Assembly (NCBI GenBank): GCA_023664045.1
Contig: JAMPGH010000001.1
Span: forward strand, 1,075,095-1,139,094
Origin: Alistipes senegalensis
Lineage (GTDB): Bacteria > Bacteroidota > Bacteroidia > Bacteroidales > Rikenellaceae
Direction: 5' to 3'
DNA: 64,000 nt
Under the pieces are notes generated by a model. The model searched no databases. It saw only the letters and a program-made list of their open reading frames with translations, and had not been told where the DNA came from. Of the stretch, positions 1-8,223 are shown piece by piece. Every line of letters begins with the position of its first letter. Position 1 is the stretch's first letter. Both the position numbers and the translations under genes were made by a program.

Positions 1-1
1 A

Positions 2-196
2 AAGGTGCTGGGCAAGCTGCACTTCACGCTGGAGCAGGTGCAGGATCTCACGCCTACGCCGATGACCCTCTCGTCGGTCATGTTCTGCACGGGCGAGAAT
101 CCCTATACGCATGAAAAAGTCTACGTCGCCCGCTCGCAGGAGGAGAAACGCAGACAGAAAAGCTACTTCTTCAAAGATAAAAAGCCCCGCTTTTAG
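2..196 (+). CDS. YgiQ family radical SAM protein, C-terminal end (partial)
   Basis: This is the last 64 codons of a gene that begins before the window, and the reading frame is open from base 2. The tail reads LHFTLEQVQDLTPTPMTLSS, followed by a YTHEKVYVARS-like stretch. This matches the conserved C-terminus of the YgiQ (UPF0313) family, where the phrase VQDFTPTPMTL is typical. YgiQ proteins are large radical-SAM enzymes of unknown substrate. The catalytic CxxxCxxC part lies outside the window. The stop codon lies inside a hairpin terminator. Recognition rests on the tail motif only. Confidence 0.8.
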   Translation, partial: KVLGKLHFTLEQVQDLTPTPMTLSSVMFCTGENPYTHEKVYVARSQEEKRRQKSYFFKDKKPRF

Positions 197-204
197 CGGG
201 GCTT
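182..204. terminator. Bidirectional hairpin terminator
   Basis: A perfect 9-bp stem, AAGCCCCGC with GCGGGGCTT, encloses the 5-nt loop TTTTA. It overlaps the stop codon of the plus-strand ygiQ-like gene and lies just past the 3' end of the convergent minus-strand transporter gene, so it can serve both. Confidence 0.75.
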
Positions 205-223
205 CGAAAATCGACCTTGCACC

Positions 224-1510
224 TTATCCGAGCATCGGCTTCAGCACGCCGAACAGCAGGCAGGCCACGACGAGCGTAACGACGATGTTGAACGTCTGCG
301 CTCCGAGGAAGGCCCACAGCGCATTGCGGTTCTCTTTGGAGACGATCTCCTTGAGCCGCGTATCGAGACCGATGCAGACGAACGCCAGCGAGAAGAAGAC
401 CGTGGAGAACATCTTGGCCACCCCCGGTTCGACGAGCTTGCCTCTCTCGGAGATGAAAATCCCGCCCGACTGACAGAGACTGAAGACGAGCGATGCGGCG
501 ACGAATCCGAGGATGAACTTGGGGAACTTCTCCCAGACGATACCCAGCGAGGGGCGTCCGCTGCCGCTGCTCTGGCCGCCGCGCGTCGAGAGGTAGAGGG
601 CGATGAAGAAGGCCACCACGCCGATCGGCACGTTCTGCGCCGCCTTGATGATGACGGCATGCTGGTTGGCGACCTCGCCGACAATGGTACTCGACGCGGC
701 GACGCCCGACGTGGTGTCGATCGTACCGCCGATCCATGCTCCGGCAACCTCCTGCACGGTCTGCGGGTCATCGAAAATGAGCGGCAGCACCGTACCCGCG
801 AGCCACGGCATGAGGTAGATCATCGGCACGACGACGATCAGCACCAGCGAGACGATGTACGAGAGCTTCTTGTCGTCGCCCCCGGCCACGCGGGCCGCCG
901 TGATGCAGGCCGAGACGCCGCAGATCGAGACGCCCGACGAGAGGATCATGGCCGTACGTTCGTCGACCTTCATGCGGCGCGCGAGCTGGAAAGCGAAGAA
1001 CCACACGATCGCCACCACGAGAATGGCCTGCACCAGACCGAATATTCCCGACTTCATGACATCGGAGAACAGGATCGTGGCGCCCAGACAGACGACGCCG
1101 ATCTTGATGTAGAACTCGCCCTGCACGGCGGGCTTCATCCACTCGGGAACATGCCACAGGTTGCGGATCAGCAGGCCGAAGACCACCGAGAAGAAAACCG
1201 ACTCGAAGCCGTAATAGGATACCTGCGGGATCTTGGCCACGACCTGCGCCAGCAGCGAAACGGCGAAGACCGCGACGAACGAGGGGAGCAATCCCTTCTT
1301 GGGGCGTCGCAGCAAGAGCGTGCCGACGTAGAGCACGGCCAGACAGATCAGGAAGAGCAGCACGATGTTGTACCATGCGACGCTGCCGATCAGGGTCGAC
1401 GGCACGCTGGGCAGCTCTTTCGGAATGAAGATCGCCAACAGCAGCAGCGGGATGGAGACCCAGACCACGACCCAGTCTTCGGTCCGGAGTTTTTCGAGCA
1501 AGTTTTTCAT
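224..1510 (-). CDS. YeiH/UPF0324 family putative sulfate exporter
   Basis: This encodes a 428-residue polytopic inner-membrane protein with about ten hydrophobic segments. It matches the YeiH (UPF0324, conserved hypothetical 698) family through stretches such as SSGVSICGVSACITAARVA, GGTIDTTSGVAASSTIVG and LAFVCIGLDTRLKEI. The family is annotated as putative sulfate or anion exporter, but the substrate is not firmly established. Length is normal for this phylum. The start is ATG at 1510, giving a short polar N-terminus before the first membrane segment. The broken porin gene lies 24 nt upstream on the same strand, so the two may have formed an operon. Confidence 0.85.
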   Translation of the reverse strand: MKNLLEKLRTEDWVVVWVSIPLLLLAIFIPKELPSVPSTLIGSVAWYNIVLLFLICLAVLYVGTLLLRRPKKGLLPSFVAVFAVSLLAQVVAKIPQVSYYGFESVFFSVVFGLLIRNLWHVPEWMKPAVQGEFYIKIGVVCLGATILFSDVMKSGIFGLVQAILVVAIVWFFAFQLARRMKVDERTAMILSSGVSICGVSACITAARVAGGDDKKLSYIVSLVLIVVVPMIYLMPWLAGTVLPLIFDDPQTVQEVAGAWIGGTIDTTSGVAASSTIVGEVANQHAVIIKAAQNVPIGVVAFFIALYLSTRGGQSSGSGRPSLGIVWEKFPKFILGFVAASLVFSLCQSGGIFISERGKLVEPGVAKMFSTVFFSLAFVCIGLDTRLKEIVSKENRNALWAFLGAQTFNIVVTLVVACLLFGVLKPMLG

Positions 1511-1534
1511 GGTTTATCGATTTGTTTGCGAATT

Positions 1535-2605
1535 TCAGAACATGCCGGTGAACATCAGCGAAAGGACGTTGTTGCCCGAAGCGGCGGCGTAGTCCTCGTA
1601 GGTGTAGTCGAGCTGGCAGCGCAGATACTTGACCGGAGCCCACAGCAGCCCCACGGTGTAGTTGTTCTGCCGCGTGGCGGAGCGTCGGGCGGTGTCGAGC
1701 GTGAACTGCTCGACGCGGGCGACGGGCATCCAGCTGCGGGAAGCGCGCCACCCGGCCATGACGTACCAGCCGTCGCTGTCGAATTCGCCGTCGGCGCTTC
1801 CGGTTCGGCCGCCGATCCACTCGCTGCGGACGACGACGGCTCCGCGGTCGTAGCAGATGCCGGCAGCGTAGCGCTCGCGCTTGAGGCAGGAGGCGCCGTA
1901 TTCGCCCTAATAGTAGGAGCCGGAGAGCAGCAGACCCCGGACCGGTTCGATCGTCAGCCGGGCGGCGATGTCTTTCGATTTGTTGGCATCCTTCGTGTTG
2001 ATGCCTTCGCCGTTGAAGACGCTGAGGTCGTAGTTGACGATGCTGTAGCCCTCGCGCCGGAAGAAGCCGCCGCAGAGCGTGGCTCCCAGATCGCGGCCCG
2101 TGGCCGAGAGGCCGCAGACGTCGCTGAAGCCCATCAGCTTCTGCAGGACCATCGGGTACTCGATGAACTCCAGCTTGGTGGGCACGTAATCGGTATTCTC
2201 GATCGAGAAAGGAATCTTATACTGGCCGATCTTGACGTTGAGCTGATTGAAAGGCTTGTACCGGATGTAGGCGTCCACCAGCTGCGGCTTGCAGAACTCG
2301 AACTGGATCTTGTAGTCGAGTTTGTCGGCCACGATGTCGCCCGCGAGCGAGAGGCGCACGCGCTTGAGAAAGAAGGCGGACGCCAGATCGGAATACCGGT
2401 AGCCGGCCTGCACGTAGCCCGAGAAGCGGGGCAGGCGGGCGACGATCTTCTGCCATGCGGTGGTCTTGGTTTCGAGCTCGCCGAGCCGCGATTCGAGAGC
2501 CGGCACCCCGGTCGAACCGGCATTTCCGGGCGTTTCGGTCGCGGGGGTCTGCGCGACGGCCATGCCGCCGAGGAACAGGAACAGGGATAGAAGCGGTTTC
2601 TTCAT
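1535..2605 (-). pseudogene. Outer-membrane porin (phosphate-selective porin O/P type) interrupted by an amber codon
   Basis: The frame starts at ATG 2605 with a signal peptide (MKKPLLSLFLFLGGMAVAQ). A short coiled-coil-like stretch (about residues 34-46, ESRLGELETKTTAW) follows, then a beta-barrel rich in alternating aromatic and charged residues. This resembles phosphate-selective porin O/P proteins. A TAG codon at 1909-1907 cuts the frame after 232 residues. The same frame then stays open for 123 more codons, still barrel-like, and ends in a typical outer-membrane C-terminal aromatic (TGMF). I read every codon from 1906 to 1760 and found no other stop. A nonsense mutation or a sequence error in a 355-codon porin gene is therefore the simplest view. 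If real, the product lacks the last strands and probably does not fold into the membrane. Confidence 0.75.
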
Positions 2606-2691
2606 TGCTTGAGCGGTTTGATTTCCCCAGCAAAGGTCGCAACTATCCGGAAGAAAAAGATACGCGAAAATACGTAAAATCAAAGTAAAAG

Positions 2692-3417
2692 CTAAAACAC
2701 CTCTTTCAGAATGCGCACCGACTGTACGGCGCTGATGGCGTCGAGGTGGTAGCCGAAGTAGACGAGCATGGCGTTGAGGAATTCGACGCGCTGCGAGCGG
2801 TTGAGGCCGATTTCGGACAGCCGGCGCACGTCGCACGCCAGCAGATCGCGCAGCACGGCGGCGCATTCGCGCGTCATGATCCCCGTATGGGGCGGCTGGA
2901 TGGGCGTGAACAACCCTTCGCGGATGTCGAACCACGCGCCGGGCATGTAGTCGTTACCGGGGCAGAAACCCAAAAAACGGCTCAGGTTGGCCAAGAACCA
3001 CAGGTGGAAATTGGCCACGCCCTCCTGCATGGCGTCCAGCGCCTCGACCGAGCCCCAGACGAAGTCGAACAGCGCCTCGTTGGGTTCGCTCTCGCGGACC
3101 AGCCGGTAGAGCACTTCGGCCATGAAGAGGGCCATCGTCGACTTGCGGACGTCGAACGGCGTGCTCTGCAGCGAAAAGGCGGTGCGGATCTCCTTGAAAC
3201 GGTGCATCTGCTGTTTCGACGACTCCAAACCCTCGAACTCGACGGGAAACATGGGCTGGAACAGCGCCAGCTTCGACCCGCGGCCCGAGCGGCTGCGGAC
3301 TCCCTGCACCATGTAGCTGCGGCGCCCCCCGACGTCGGTCAGCAGGTAGGCGACCATCGACGAATCGCCGTATTTGAGCGTGTGGAGAACGACCCCCCGC
3401 CCCTTGTAGGATTTCAC
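2692..3417 (-). CDS. recO: DNA repair protein RecO
   Basis: This 241-residue protein matches RecO, which anneals single strands and loads RecA with RecR in gap repair. The N-terminus (MKSYKGRGVVLHTLKYGDSS) has the typical OB-fold start. The later helical part contains LYRLVRESEPNEALFDFV and the FLANLSRFLGFCPG region. Length is usual for Bacteroidota RecO. Its ATG (3417) overlaps the TGA of prmA in an ATGA arrangement, which indicates translational coupling in a prmA-recO operon. Confidence 0.9.
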   Translation of the reverse strand: MKSYKGRGVVLHTLKYGDSSMVAYLLTDVGGRRSYMVQGVRSRSGRGSKLALFQPMFPVEFEGLESSKQQMHRFKEIRTAFSLQSTPFDVRKSTMALFMAEVLYRLVRESEPNEALFDFVWGSVEALDAMQEGVANFHLWFLANLSRFLGFCPGNDYMPGAWFDIREGLFTPIQPPHTGIMTRECAAVLRDLLACDVRRLSEIGLNRSQRVEFLNAMLVYFGYHLDAISAVQSVRILKEVF

Positions 3418-4241
3418 GATCTGCGCACGTGGACCATCATCCAGCCGTCGCGCACGGCCGTGGCGACGAGGTGCATACCTTCGGCTTCGGCCGCCGCGAC
3501 CACTGCCTCGGTGTCGGCTTCGAGGAAGCCGCTCATCAGCAGATCGCCGCCCGGCAGCAGCGCTGCGGCGTAGGCCCGCATGTCGCGCAGGAGGATGTTG
3601 CGGTTGATGTTGGCGAGAATGAAGTCGTACGTCCGGCCGGCGATCCGCCCGACGTCGCCCAGCATCGGCTCGACCAGAGCCTCCGCGCCGTTGGCGGCGA
3701 TGTTCTCGCGGCAGTTAGCGTCGGCCCATTCGTCGATGTCGACGGCATCGACATGCGCTGCGCCGCACTTGGCCGCGACGATGGAGAGGACGCCCGTGCC
3801 GCTGCCCATGTCGAGGCCCCGGCGTCCGGCGACCTTCAGATCGAGCACGCCGCGGGCCATGAGCCAGGTGGTGGCATGCTGTCCCGTGCCGAACGACATC
3901 TTGGGCATGACGACGATCTCCGGCTCGCCGGCCGGGGCGGGTTCGTGGAACGGGGCGCGGATGCGCAGCCGCCCCTCAATGTCGGTGGCGGGGAAATTCT
4001 GCTCCCAAAGGGCGTTCCAGTTCTGCGCCTCGATGGAGATGTAGCGGCCCGCGACCCCGTAACGTCCCAGCAGGGCATCGACCTCCTGCTTGCAGTCGGC
4101 CAGCCGCTCCTGTGGAATGTAGGCCTTGAGGGTGCCGGTTTCGGTTTCGAAACTCTCGAAAGGCCATTCGGCCAGCTCGGCGGTCAGAATCTCGGCCTGC
4201 GCCTCGTCGACGACCGGAATATTCAATGCGACGAAATCCAT
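3414..4241 (-). CDS. prmA: Ribosomal protein L11 methyltransferase
   Basis: PrmA trimethylates ribosomal protein L11 using S-adenosylmethionine. The 275-residue sequence has the family phrase MSFGTGQHATT (about 115-125), SAM motif I LDMGSGTGV (143-151), the acidic ribose-binding loop VDAVDIDEW (164-172) and the NINRN motif (211-215), which corresponds to the conserved NPP-like catalytic region. ATG at 4241 gives the usual Bacteroidota N-terminus. The gene is the first of a two-gene unit with recO, overlapping it by 4 nt. Confidence 0.93.
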   Translation of the reverse strand: MDFVALNIPVVDEAQAEILTAELAEWPFESFETETGTLKAYIPQERLADCKQEVDALLGRYGVAGRYISIEAQNWNALWEQNFPATDIEGRLRIRAPFHEPAPAGEPEIVVMPKMSFGTGQHATTWLMARGVLDLKVAGRRGLDMGSGTGVLSIVAAKCGAAHVDAVDIDEWADANCRENIAANGAEALVEPMLGDVGRIAGRTYDFILANINRNILLRDMRAYAAALLPGGDLLMSGFLEADTEAVVAAAEAEGMHLVATAVRDGWMMVHVRRS

Positions 4242-4324
4242 AACGATCTATCCGTAAAGCGAAAAACGGAGCGATGCAAGCGGCCGGAATGAAAAAATCC
4301 GTCGACGGCATAGCTGAAAACGTA

Positions 4325-4354
4325 TTCGCATTATGTAAATATTTTATAACTTTG
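4325..4354 (+). promoter_or_regulatory. Bacteroidota promoter for xerD
   Basis: The -7 element TAACTTTG lies at 4347-4354. A weak -33 element, TTCG, sits at 4325-4328 with an 18-nt spacer. Transcription would start about 40 nt upstream of the xerD ATG. Confidence 0.6.
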
Positions 4355-4400
4355 CAGCGGACAAAGTTAACGATAATCCCGTAATAACCCAACCGGACCG

Positions 4401-5318
4401 ATGGCCGAAAACACGAAAAAATGGGAAGACGCCGGACGCCGCTACCGCACCTACATCAAGCTGGAGAAGCATCTTTCGGCGAATACCGTGGAGTCGTACA
4501 TGCGCGACCTGCGGCAATTCGCCCACTTCGTCCTGCGCCTGTGGGACGTGCCGCCGCGGAAGGTGGAACGCGAGATGATCGAACGCTACATGGAGCGGCT
4601 CTATGAACGCGGACGCGAAAAAACCTCGCAGGCCCGCAATCTGAGCGGCATACGCAGCTTCTACAACTTCCTGCTGCTGGAGGAGAAGATCGAGGCTTCG
4701 CCGGCCGAGTTCATCGAAACGCCCAAGGTCGGCCGCCAGCTTCCCGATATCCTGACCACCGAGGAGATCGACCGCATCATCGCGACGATCGACACCTCGA
4801 CCCCCAAAGGACGGCGCGACAGCGCCATACTGGAGGTGCTTTACTCGTGCGGCCTGCGGGTCTCGGAGCTCACCTCGCTGCGGCTGTCGGACCTCTTCTT
4901 CGGCGAAGGCTACATCCGCGTGATCGGCAAGGGCGACAAACAGCGGCTGGTGCCCGTGAGCACGACGGCGCGCAACAAAATCCGCCGCTGGCTGGAGGAT
5001 CGCCGCGAAATGGAGGAGAAGTGCAAGAACGAAGATGCGGTCTTCCTGAACAACCGCGGCGGAAAGCTGACGCGCGTGATGATCTTCACGATCATCAAGC
5101 AGGCGACCATCCGCGCGGGCATCGACAAGCAGATCAGTCCCCATACGTTCCGCCACTCCTTCGCGACGCACCTGCTCGAAGGGGGCGCGAGCATCCGTCA
5201 GGTGCAGGAGATGCTGGGACACGAGAGCATCATCACCACGGAGATCTACACCCATCTGGACAACAAACACCTGCGCCGCACGGTGGAGGAGCATTTGCCC
5301 ATACGGGTTAAGAATTGA
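4401..5318 (+). CDS. xerD: Tyrosine recombinase XerD
   Basis: This site-specific recombinase resolves chromosome dimers at dif together with XerC. The 305-residue protein has the N-terminal SAM-like core-binding domain (about 10-95) and the catalytic domain (about 110-295). The full catalytic set is visible: R153 in CGLRVSEL, a beta-hairpin lysine in IGKGDKQR (177 or 180), H248 and R251 in PHTFRHSF, H274 in LGHES, and nucleophile Y283 in EIYTHLD. Length fits XerC/XerD rather than a phage or transposon integrase, and no attachment site or mobile cargo is next to it. XerD is preferred over XerC because XerC-type proteins in this phylum are usually more divergent. That choice is less certain than the family. 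Confidence 0.85.
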   Translation: MAENTKKWEDAGRRYRTYIKLEKHLSANTVESYMRDLRQFAHFVLRLWDVPPRKVEREMIERYMERLYERGREKTSQARNLSGIRSFYNFLLLEEKIEASPAEFIETPKVGRQLPDILTTEEIDRIIATIDTSTPKGRRDSAILEVLYSCGLRVSELTSLRLSDLFFGEGYIRVIGKGDKQRLVPVSTTARNKIRRWLEDRREMEEKCKNEDAVFLNNRGGKLTRVMIFTIIKQATIRAGIDKQISPHTFRHSFATHLLEGGASIRQVQEMLGHESIITTEIYTHLDNKHLRRTVEEHLPIRVKN

Positions 5319-5356
5319 AGAACATCCGTTCGTACCAGAAGAGGCCGTGCCATCGG

Positions 5357-5389
5357 TGCGGGGATGTTTCGATATCGCATATCCCCGCA
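5357..5389. terminator. Hairpin after xerD
   Basis: An inverted repeat of 9 bp, TGCGGGGAT with ATCCCCGCA, spans a 15-nt loop. A second imperfect hairpin follows at about 5413-5432. No clear T tract follows on either strand, so termination is an inference from position between two convergent genes. Confidence 0.4.
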
Positions 5390-5433
5390 GGAAAGGCCCC
5401 AAAATTTGGATCGGGCAGATAACTATCCGCCCC

Positions 5434-5769
5434 TCATGCTTTCTCGATCCGGGCGGCCGCAGTGAGACGCAAGGTCTCGTAGTCGAGCCCGGAAATCACG
5501 ACAAGAATGCCGCCGCCCGGGCTGAGAATCGGCGGCAGCGACTCGAAGAGCGGCCGACCGGCCGGCAGCGAGCGGAACGCCGCGCGGAAATCCTCCGGAA
5601 AATCGGGCACGAGCAACCCGGCCCGGAATTCGACGAAAGGCAGCCGGTCGGGATCGGAGCAGGACCCGACCGAGAGCACGCGTCCGTCGCGTGCGATCTC
5701 GACGAGCGGACGGCGAATCAGCCCCTGCGGCGTCCAGAGCAGGTTAGAGGCTATCTTTCTTGAAAACAT
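5434..5769 (-). CDS. Small protein resembling the N-terminal sandwich of amidohydrolases
   Basis: The 111-residue product begins MFSRKIASNLLWTPQG and continues with a DGRVLSVG turn and EFRAGLLVPDF. This has the order and feel of the first 60-70 residues of amidohydrolase (cytosine-deaminase-like) enzymes, where a small beta-sandwich ends in GLLVPGFVNAHCH. Here the metal-binding HxH strand is absent and the chain turns into a short unrelated tail. There is no catalytic barrel. The start overlaps the end of the upstream DUF4296 gene by 26 nt, so it is the last gene of a minus-strand operon. The function is unknown; the amidohydrolase relation is a reading of motifs, not a proven homology. Confidence 0.6.
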   Translation of the reverse strand: MFSRKIASNLLWTPQGLIRRPLVEIARDGRVLSVGSCSDPDRLPFVEFRAGLLVPDFPEDFRAAFRSLPAGRPLFESLPPILSPGGGILVVISGLDYETLRLTAAARIEKA

Positions 5770-6574
5770 CGAAAAATTCGTCGGCGAAGATGCGGATGCC
5801 GAGCTGCTGCTCGTAGAGCTGCTCGACCGCCTCGCGCGTGCGAGGCGTATACTCGACCTTGAAATCGCGCACCGTAAGCGACGGCCGCCGGGGCTTGTCG
5901 GTGAAGGTGAGCAGCCGGATGCGCAGGCGCCGGTGCGTCGTGTCGGCCGTGAACTTGCGGGAGACGGTTCCCTCGTTGAGCCGCCGCAGGGTAACGGAGT
6001 AGCTCTGCGCCCGGGTGCTGTCGGAGCGTTCGAGCCACATCTGGCTGCGGAGGCTTTTGGTGTTGAGATCGAGCGAATCGACGAGGTATTTCAGCTGCAC
6101 GCCGTATTCGCCCGGGGCGACGTCGAAGACGAAGTCGGTCAGGGCGGTATCGGCCACCGTCCGGATGCGGATCAGCGAATCGGTCCGGAGCGTACGGCGG
6201 GCCGTGCGCAGCGCCACGTTGTCGATCGTATCGAGTGCCGCGACCTCGCGGTTGTAATATTTGCCCTCGGCCTCCAGCAGGGCGATGGCACGCTCGACGA
6301 CGTCGCCCAGCCGGGCGCTCTTGCGCTTGGAGAAGTTGCCGATGGTATAGTGGACATCCTCGGTGGTGTAGCCGTAGCGGGCGAAGATGGGCTCGTAGAG
6401 GTTCAGCGAATCGCCGATCGGGCTGCGGTTGCCGACGTAGGCGTTGGCCAGAAAGGCATCGTGGAAGATCAGCGCCAGCTTCTCGTCGGGGATGATCTTA
6501 TGATGGGCGCACGCCGCGCCGCAGAGGGTCAGCAACGCACAGAACGAGGAACGGAGGAGGTGTTTCATGGTCAT
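5744..6574 (-). CDS. DUF4296 domain lipoprotein
   Basis: This exported lipoprotein has about 276 residues. The signal sequence ends in the lipobox LCGAAC. Residues after it (IIPDEKLALIFHDAFLANA, then a DSLNLYEPIFARYGY segment) match DUF4296, a helical domain found in Bacteroidota lipoproteins of unknown role. The C-terminal half (about 120-276) is a less conserved region rich in charged residues. ATG at 6574 overlaps the TGA of the upstream permease (ATGA), while ATG at 6568 is an alternative two codons later. Coupling to a LolC/E-type permease suggests a link to lipoprotein or envelope traffic, but this is inference. Confidence 0.75.
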   Translation of the reverse strand: MTMKHLLRSSFCALLTLCGAACAHHKIIPDEKLALIFHDAFLANAYVGNRSPIGDSLNLYEPIFARYGYTTEDVHYTIGNFSKRKSARLGDVVERAIALLEAEGKYYNREVAALDTIDNVALRTARRTLRTDSLIRIRTVADTALTDFVFDVAPGEYGVQLKYLVDSLDLNTKSLRSQMWLERSDSTRAQSYSVTLRRLNEGTVSRKFTADTTHRRLRIRLLTFTDKPRRPSLTVRDFKVEYTPRTREAVEQLYEQQLGIRIFADEFFDVFKKDSL

Positions 6575-7776
6575 GAAATCTTTTTTATCATGCTGCGCAC
6601 GGTGATATTCGAGAGAGCGAATGCCACGACGGCGAAAACGGCGATGACGGTCAGCAGGTCGGAAAAACGGAATTCCACGGGATAGCTCTTGGTGAGGAAC
6701 GTTTCGGCGGGAATGGTTATCAATCCCAAATGCTGCTGCAGGAGCGTGGCGCCCACTCCCAGCAAGAGACCTATGAGAGCTCCCAGACCGCAGATCAGCA
6801 ATCCCTCGGTGCGGAAAATCGCCCTTACGAGCGTGCGGTCGGCACCCAGCGCGCCGAGCGTGAGGATGTCGTCGCGTTTGTCGACGATCAGCATGGCCAG
6901 CGCCCCGACCACCGAGAACGAGGCGACGACGAGCACCAGCAGGGCGATGAAGAAGATACCCCACTTCTCGTAGGTCATGATCCGATAGAACGAAGCCCGC
7001 ATTTCGGAGCGGGTCCGCACCCGGAATCCGTCGCCGGCGATCTCCGCGACGGCTTGCCGCACCTGCCTTGCATCGGCTCCGGGCGACGTGCGGATCGAGA
7101 GGGCCGAAGTGCGCCCGGGATATGAAAAGAGATCGCGGGCCAGCCGGAGCGATACGAGCACATGGGAGCGCTCGCTCTCCAGATCGACGGAGAAAGCTCC
7201 GCCGACGGGCACCGTGCGCCGCGAATAGTTCTGCATGGGCAACAGCGACGAAAAGGAGCCGCGCCGCACGGCGTAGATGCGGACGTCGGCATCGGCCAGC
7301 GAACGGATGCCCAGCATGTAGGCCATCGCCTGTCCGACGACGAGACGCTCCAGATCGCCGATCCGCACGGCGGGAGCCCCGGCGGAAATACTCTCCGCGA
7401 AAGGGAAAACCTCGCCGTAACGATCGTCGACGCCCCGCACGGTGGCGGTAGCCTGCCGTCCGCCGTGTTCGAGCAGCGCGCTCTGCTCCAGCATGAAGGT
7501 CCACGCCTCGACGCCCGGTACGCGGGAGAGGGCGACGGTATCGATCGCCGCGGCATCGAACGTGCGGCCTTCGGCCGCGGAGAGCGTCAGATCGGCATCG
7601 AAGACGGAGCAGTTTCCCTTGATCAGCGTTTCGAATCCGTTGAAGACCGACAGCAGAACGATCATCGCCGCGACGGGCACGGCCACGGCGGCGACGCTCA
7701 ACCCGGAAATCAGGTTGACGACCGACCGCGAGGCGGGCGAAAAGAAATAACGTCGGGCGAAAAAGCGGGAAAGCAT
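6571..7776 (-). CDS. FtsX/LolC-LolE-type ABC transporter permease
   Basis: The 401-residue protein has the MacB/FtsX permease layout: one N-terminal membrane helix (about 22-46, after ARRYFFSPASRSVVNLIS), a large periplasmic domain (about 50-265), and three C-terminal helices (about 275-395). The stretch DKRDDILTLGALGADRTLVRAIFRTEGLLI is typical of LolC/LolE proteins that extract lipoproteins from the inner membrane with the ATPase LolD. No LolD-like ATPase is adjacent. The gene follows rbfA and overlaps the DUF4296 lipoprotein gene. Confidence 0.82.
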   Translation of the reverse strand: MLSRFFARRYFFSPASRSVVNLISGLSVAAVAVPVAAMIVLLSVFNGFETLIKGNCSVFDADLTLSAAEGRTFDAAAIDTVALSRVPGVEAWTFMLEQSALLEHGGRQATATVRGVDDRYGEVFPFAESISAGAPAVRIGDLERLVVGQAMAYMLGIRSLADADVRIYAVRRGSFSSLLPMQNYSRRTVPVGGAFSVDLESERSHVLVSLRLARDLFSYPGRTSALSIRTSPGADARQVRQAVAEIAGDGFRVRTRSEMRASFYRIMTYEKWGIFFIALLVLVVASFSVVGALAMLIVDKRDDILTLGALGADRTLVRAIFRTEGLLICGLGALIGLLLGVGATLLQQHLGLITIPAETFLTKSYPVEFRFSDLLTVIAVFAVVAFALSNITVRSMIKKIS

Positions 7777-7868
7777 CCGGAATGAAGAATTGAGAATGAA
7801 AAATTAAAAATCACCGATCCGTCCGTGCGCTCCGGGGCATGTGGGTCGCACGGGACGATTTCCGATTC

Positions 7869-8210
7869 TTAATTTCGTTTCAGCGCTTCGTCGATATGCT
7901 CGATATATTCGAGCGAATCGTCCAGAAAGAACTGGATCTCGGGAACGCTCCTCAGCTGGTTGCGGATGCGCTGGCCCAGCGCCCGGCGGAGGAACCAGTT
8001 GTTCTGCTCCAGCGTCCGCATGACCTCCTCGCACCGCTCGAAAGGAAAGATGCTGACGTAGATCTTGGCATAGCCGAAATCGGGCGAGATCCGCACGGCG
8101 GTAACGGTAACGAGCGATCCGCCGACGATCGGGGCACCCTCTTTCTGGAAGATTTCGGCCATGTCTTTCTGAATCTGCCGGGCGATTTTCTGTTGACGGG
8201 TATTTTCCAT
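7869..8210 (-). CDS. rbfA: 30S ribosome-binding factor RbfA
   Basis: RbfA binds the 30S subunit during 16S rRNA 5'-end maturation and cold adaptation. The product of about 113 residues has the KH-like fold sequence with RQQKIARQIQKDMAEIFQKE at the start, the VTVTAVRISPDFGYAKIYVS core and RNQLRSVPEIQFFLDDSLEY near the end. ATG at 8210 is preferred. An ATG three codons earlier (8219) would add MIP and crowd the upstream barrel gene, whose stop is at 8224. Confidence 0.92.
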   Translation of the reverse strand: MENTRQQKIARQIQKDMAEIFQKEGAPIVGGSLVTVTAVRISPDFGYAKIYVSIFPFERCEEVMRTLEQNNWFLRRALGQRIRNQLRSVPEIQFFLDDSLEYIEHIDEALKRN

Positions 8211-8223
8211 AGGAATCAAGCGA

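Noticed and set aside
659-2590. A 643-codon open frame on the plus strand, antisense to the YeiH transporter and porin genes
   Set aside because: The predicted product is Asp/Arg/His/Glu-rich without any domain. This is what antisense frames of G+C-rich genes give, and the minus strand carries recognisable proteins.
4401-5318. The tyrosine recombinase as an integrase of a mobile element
   Set aside because: Length and motifs fit XerD, its neighbours are housekeeping genes, and no direct repeats or cargo were seen.
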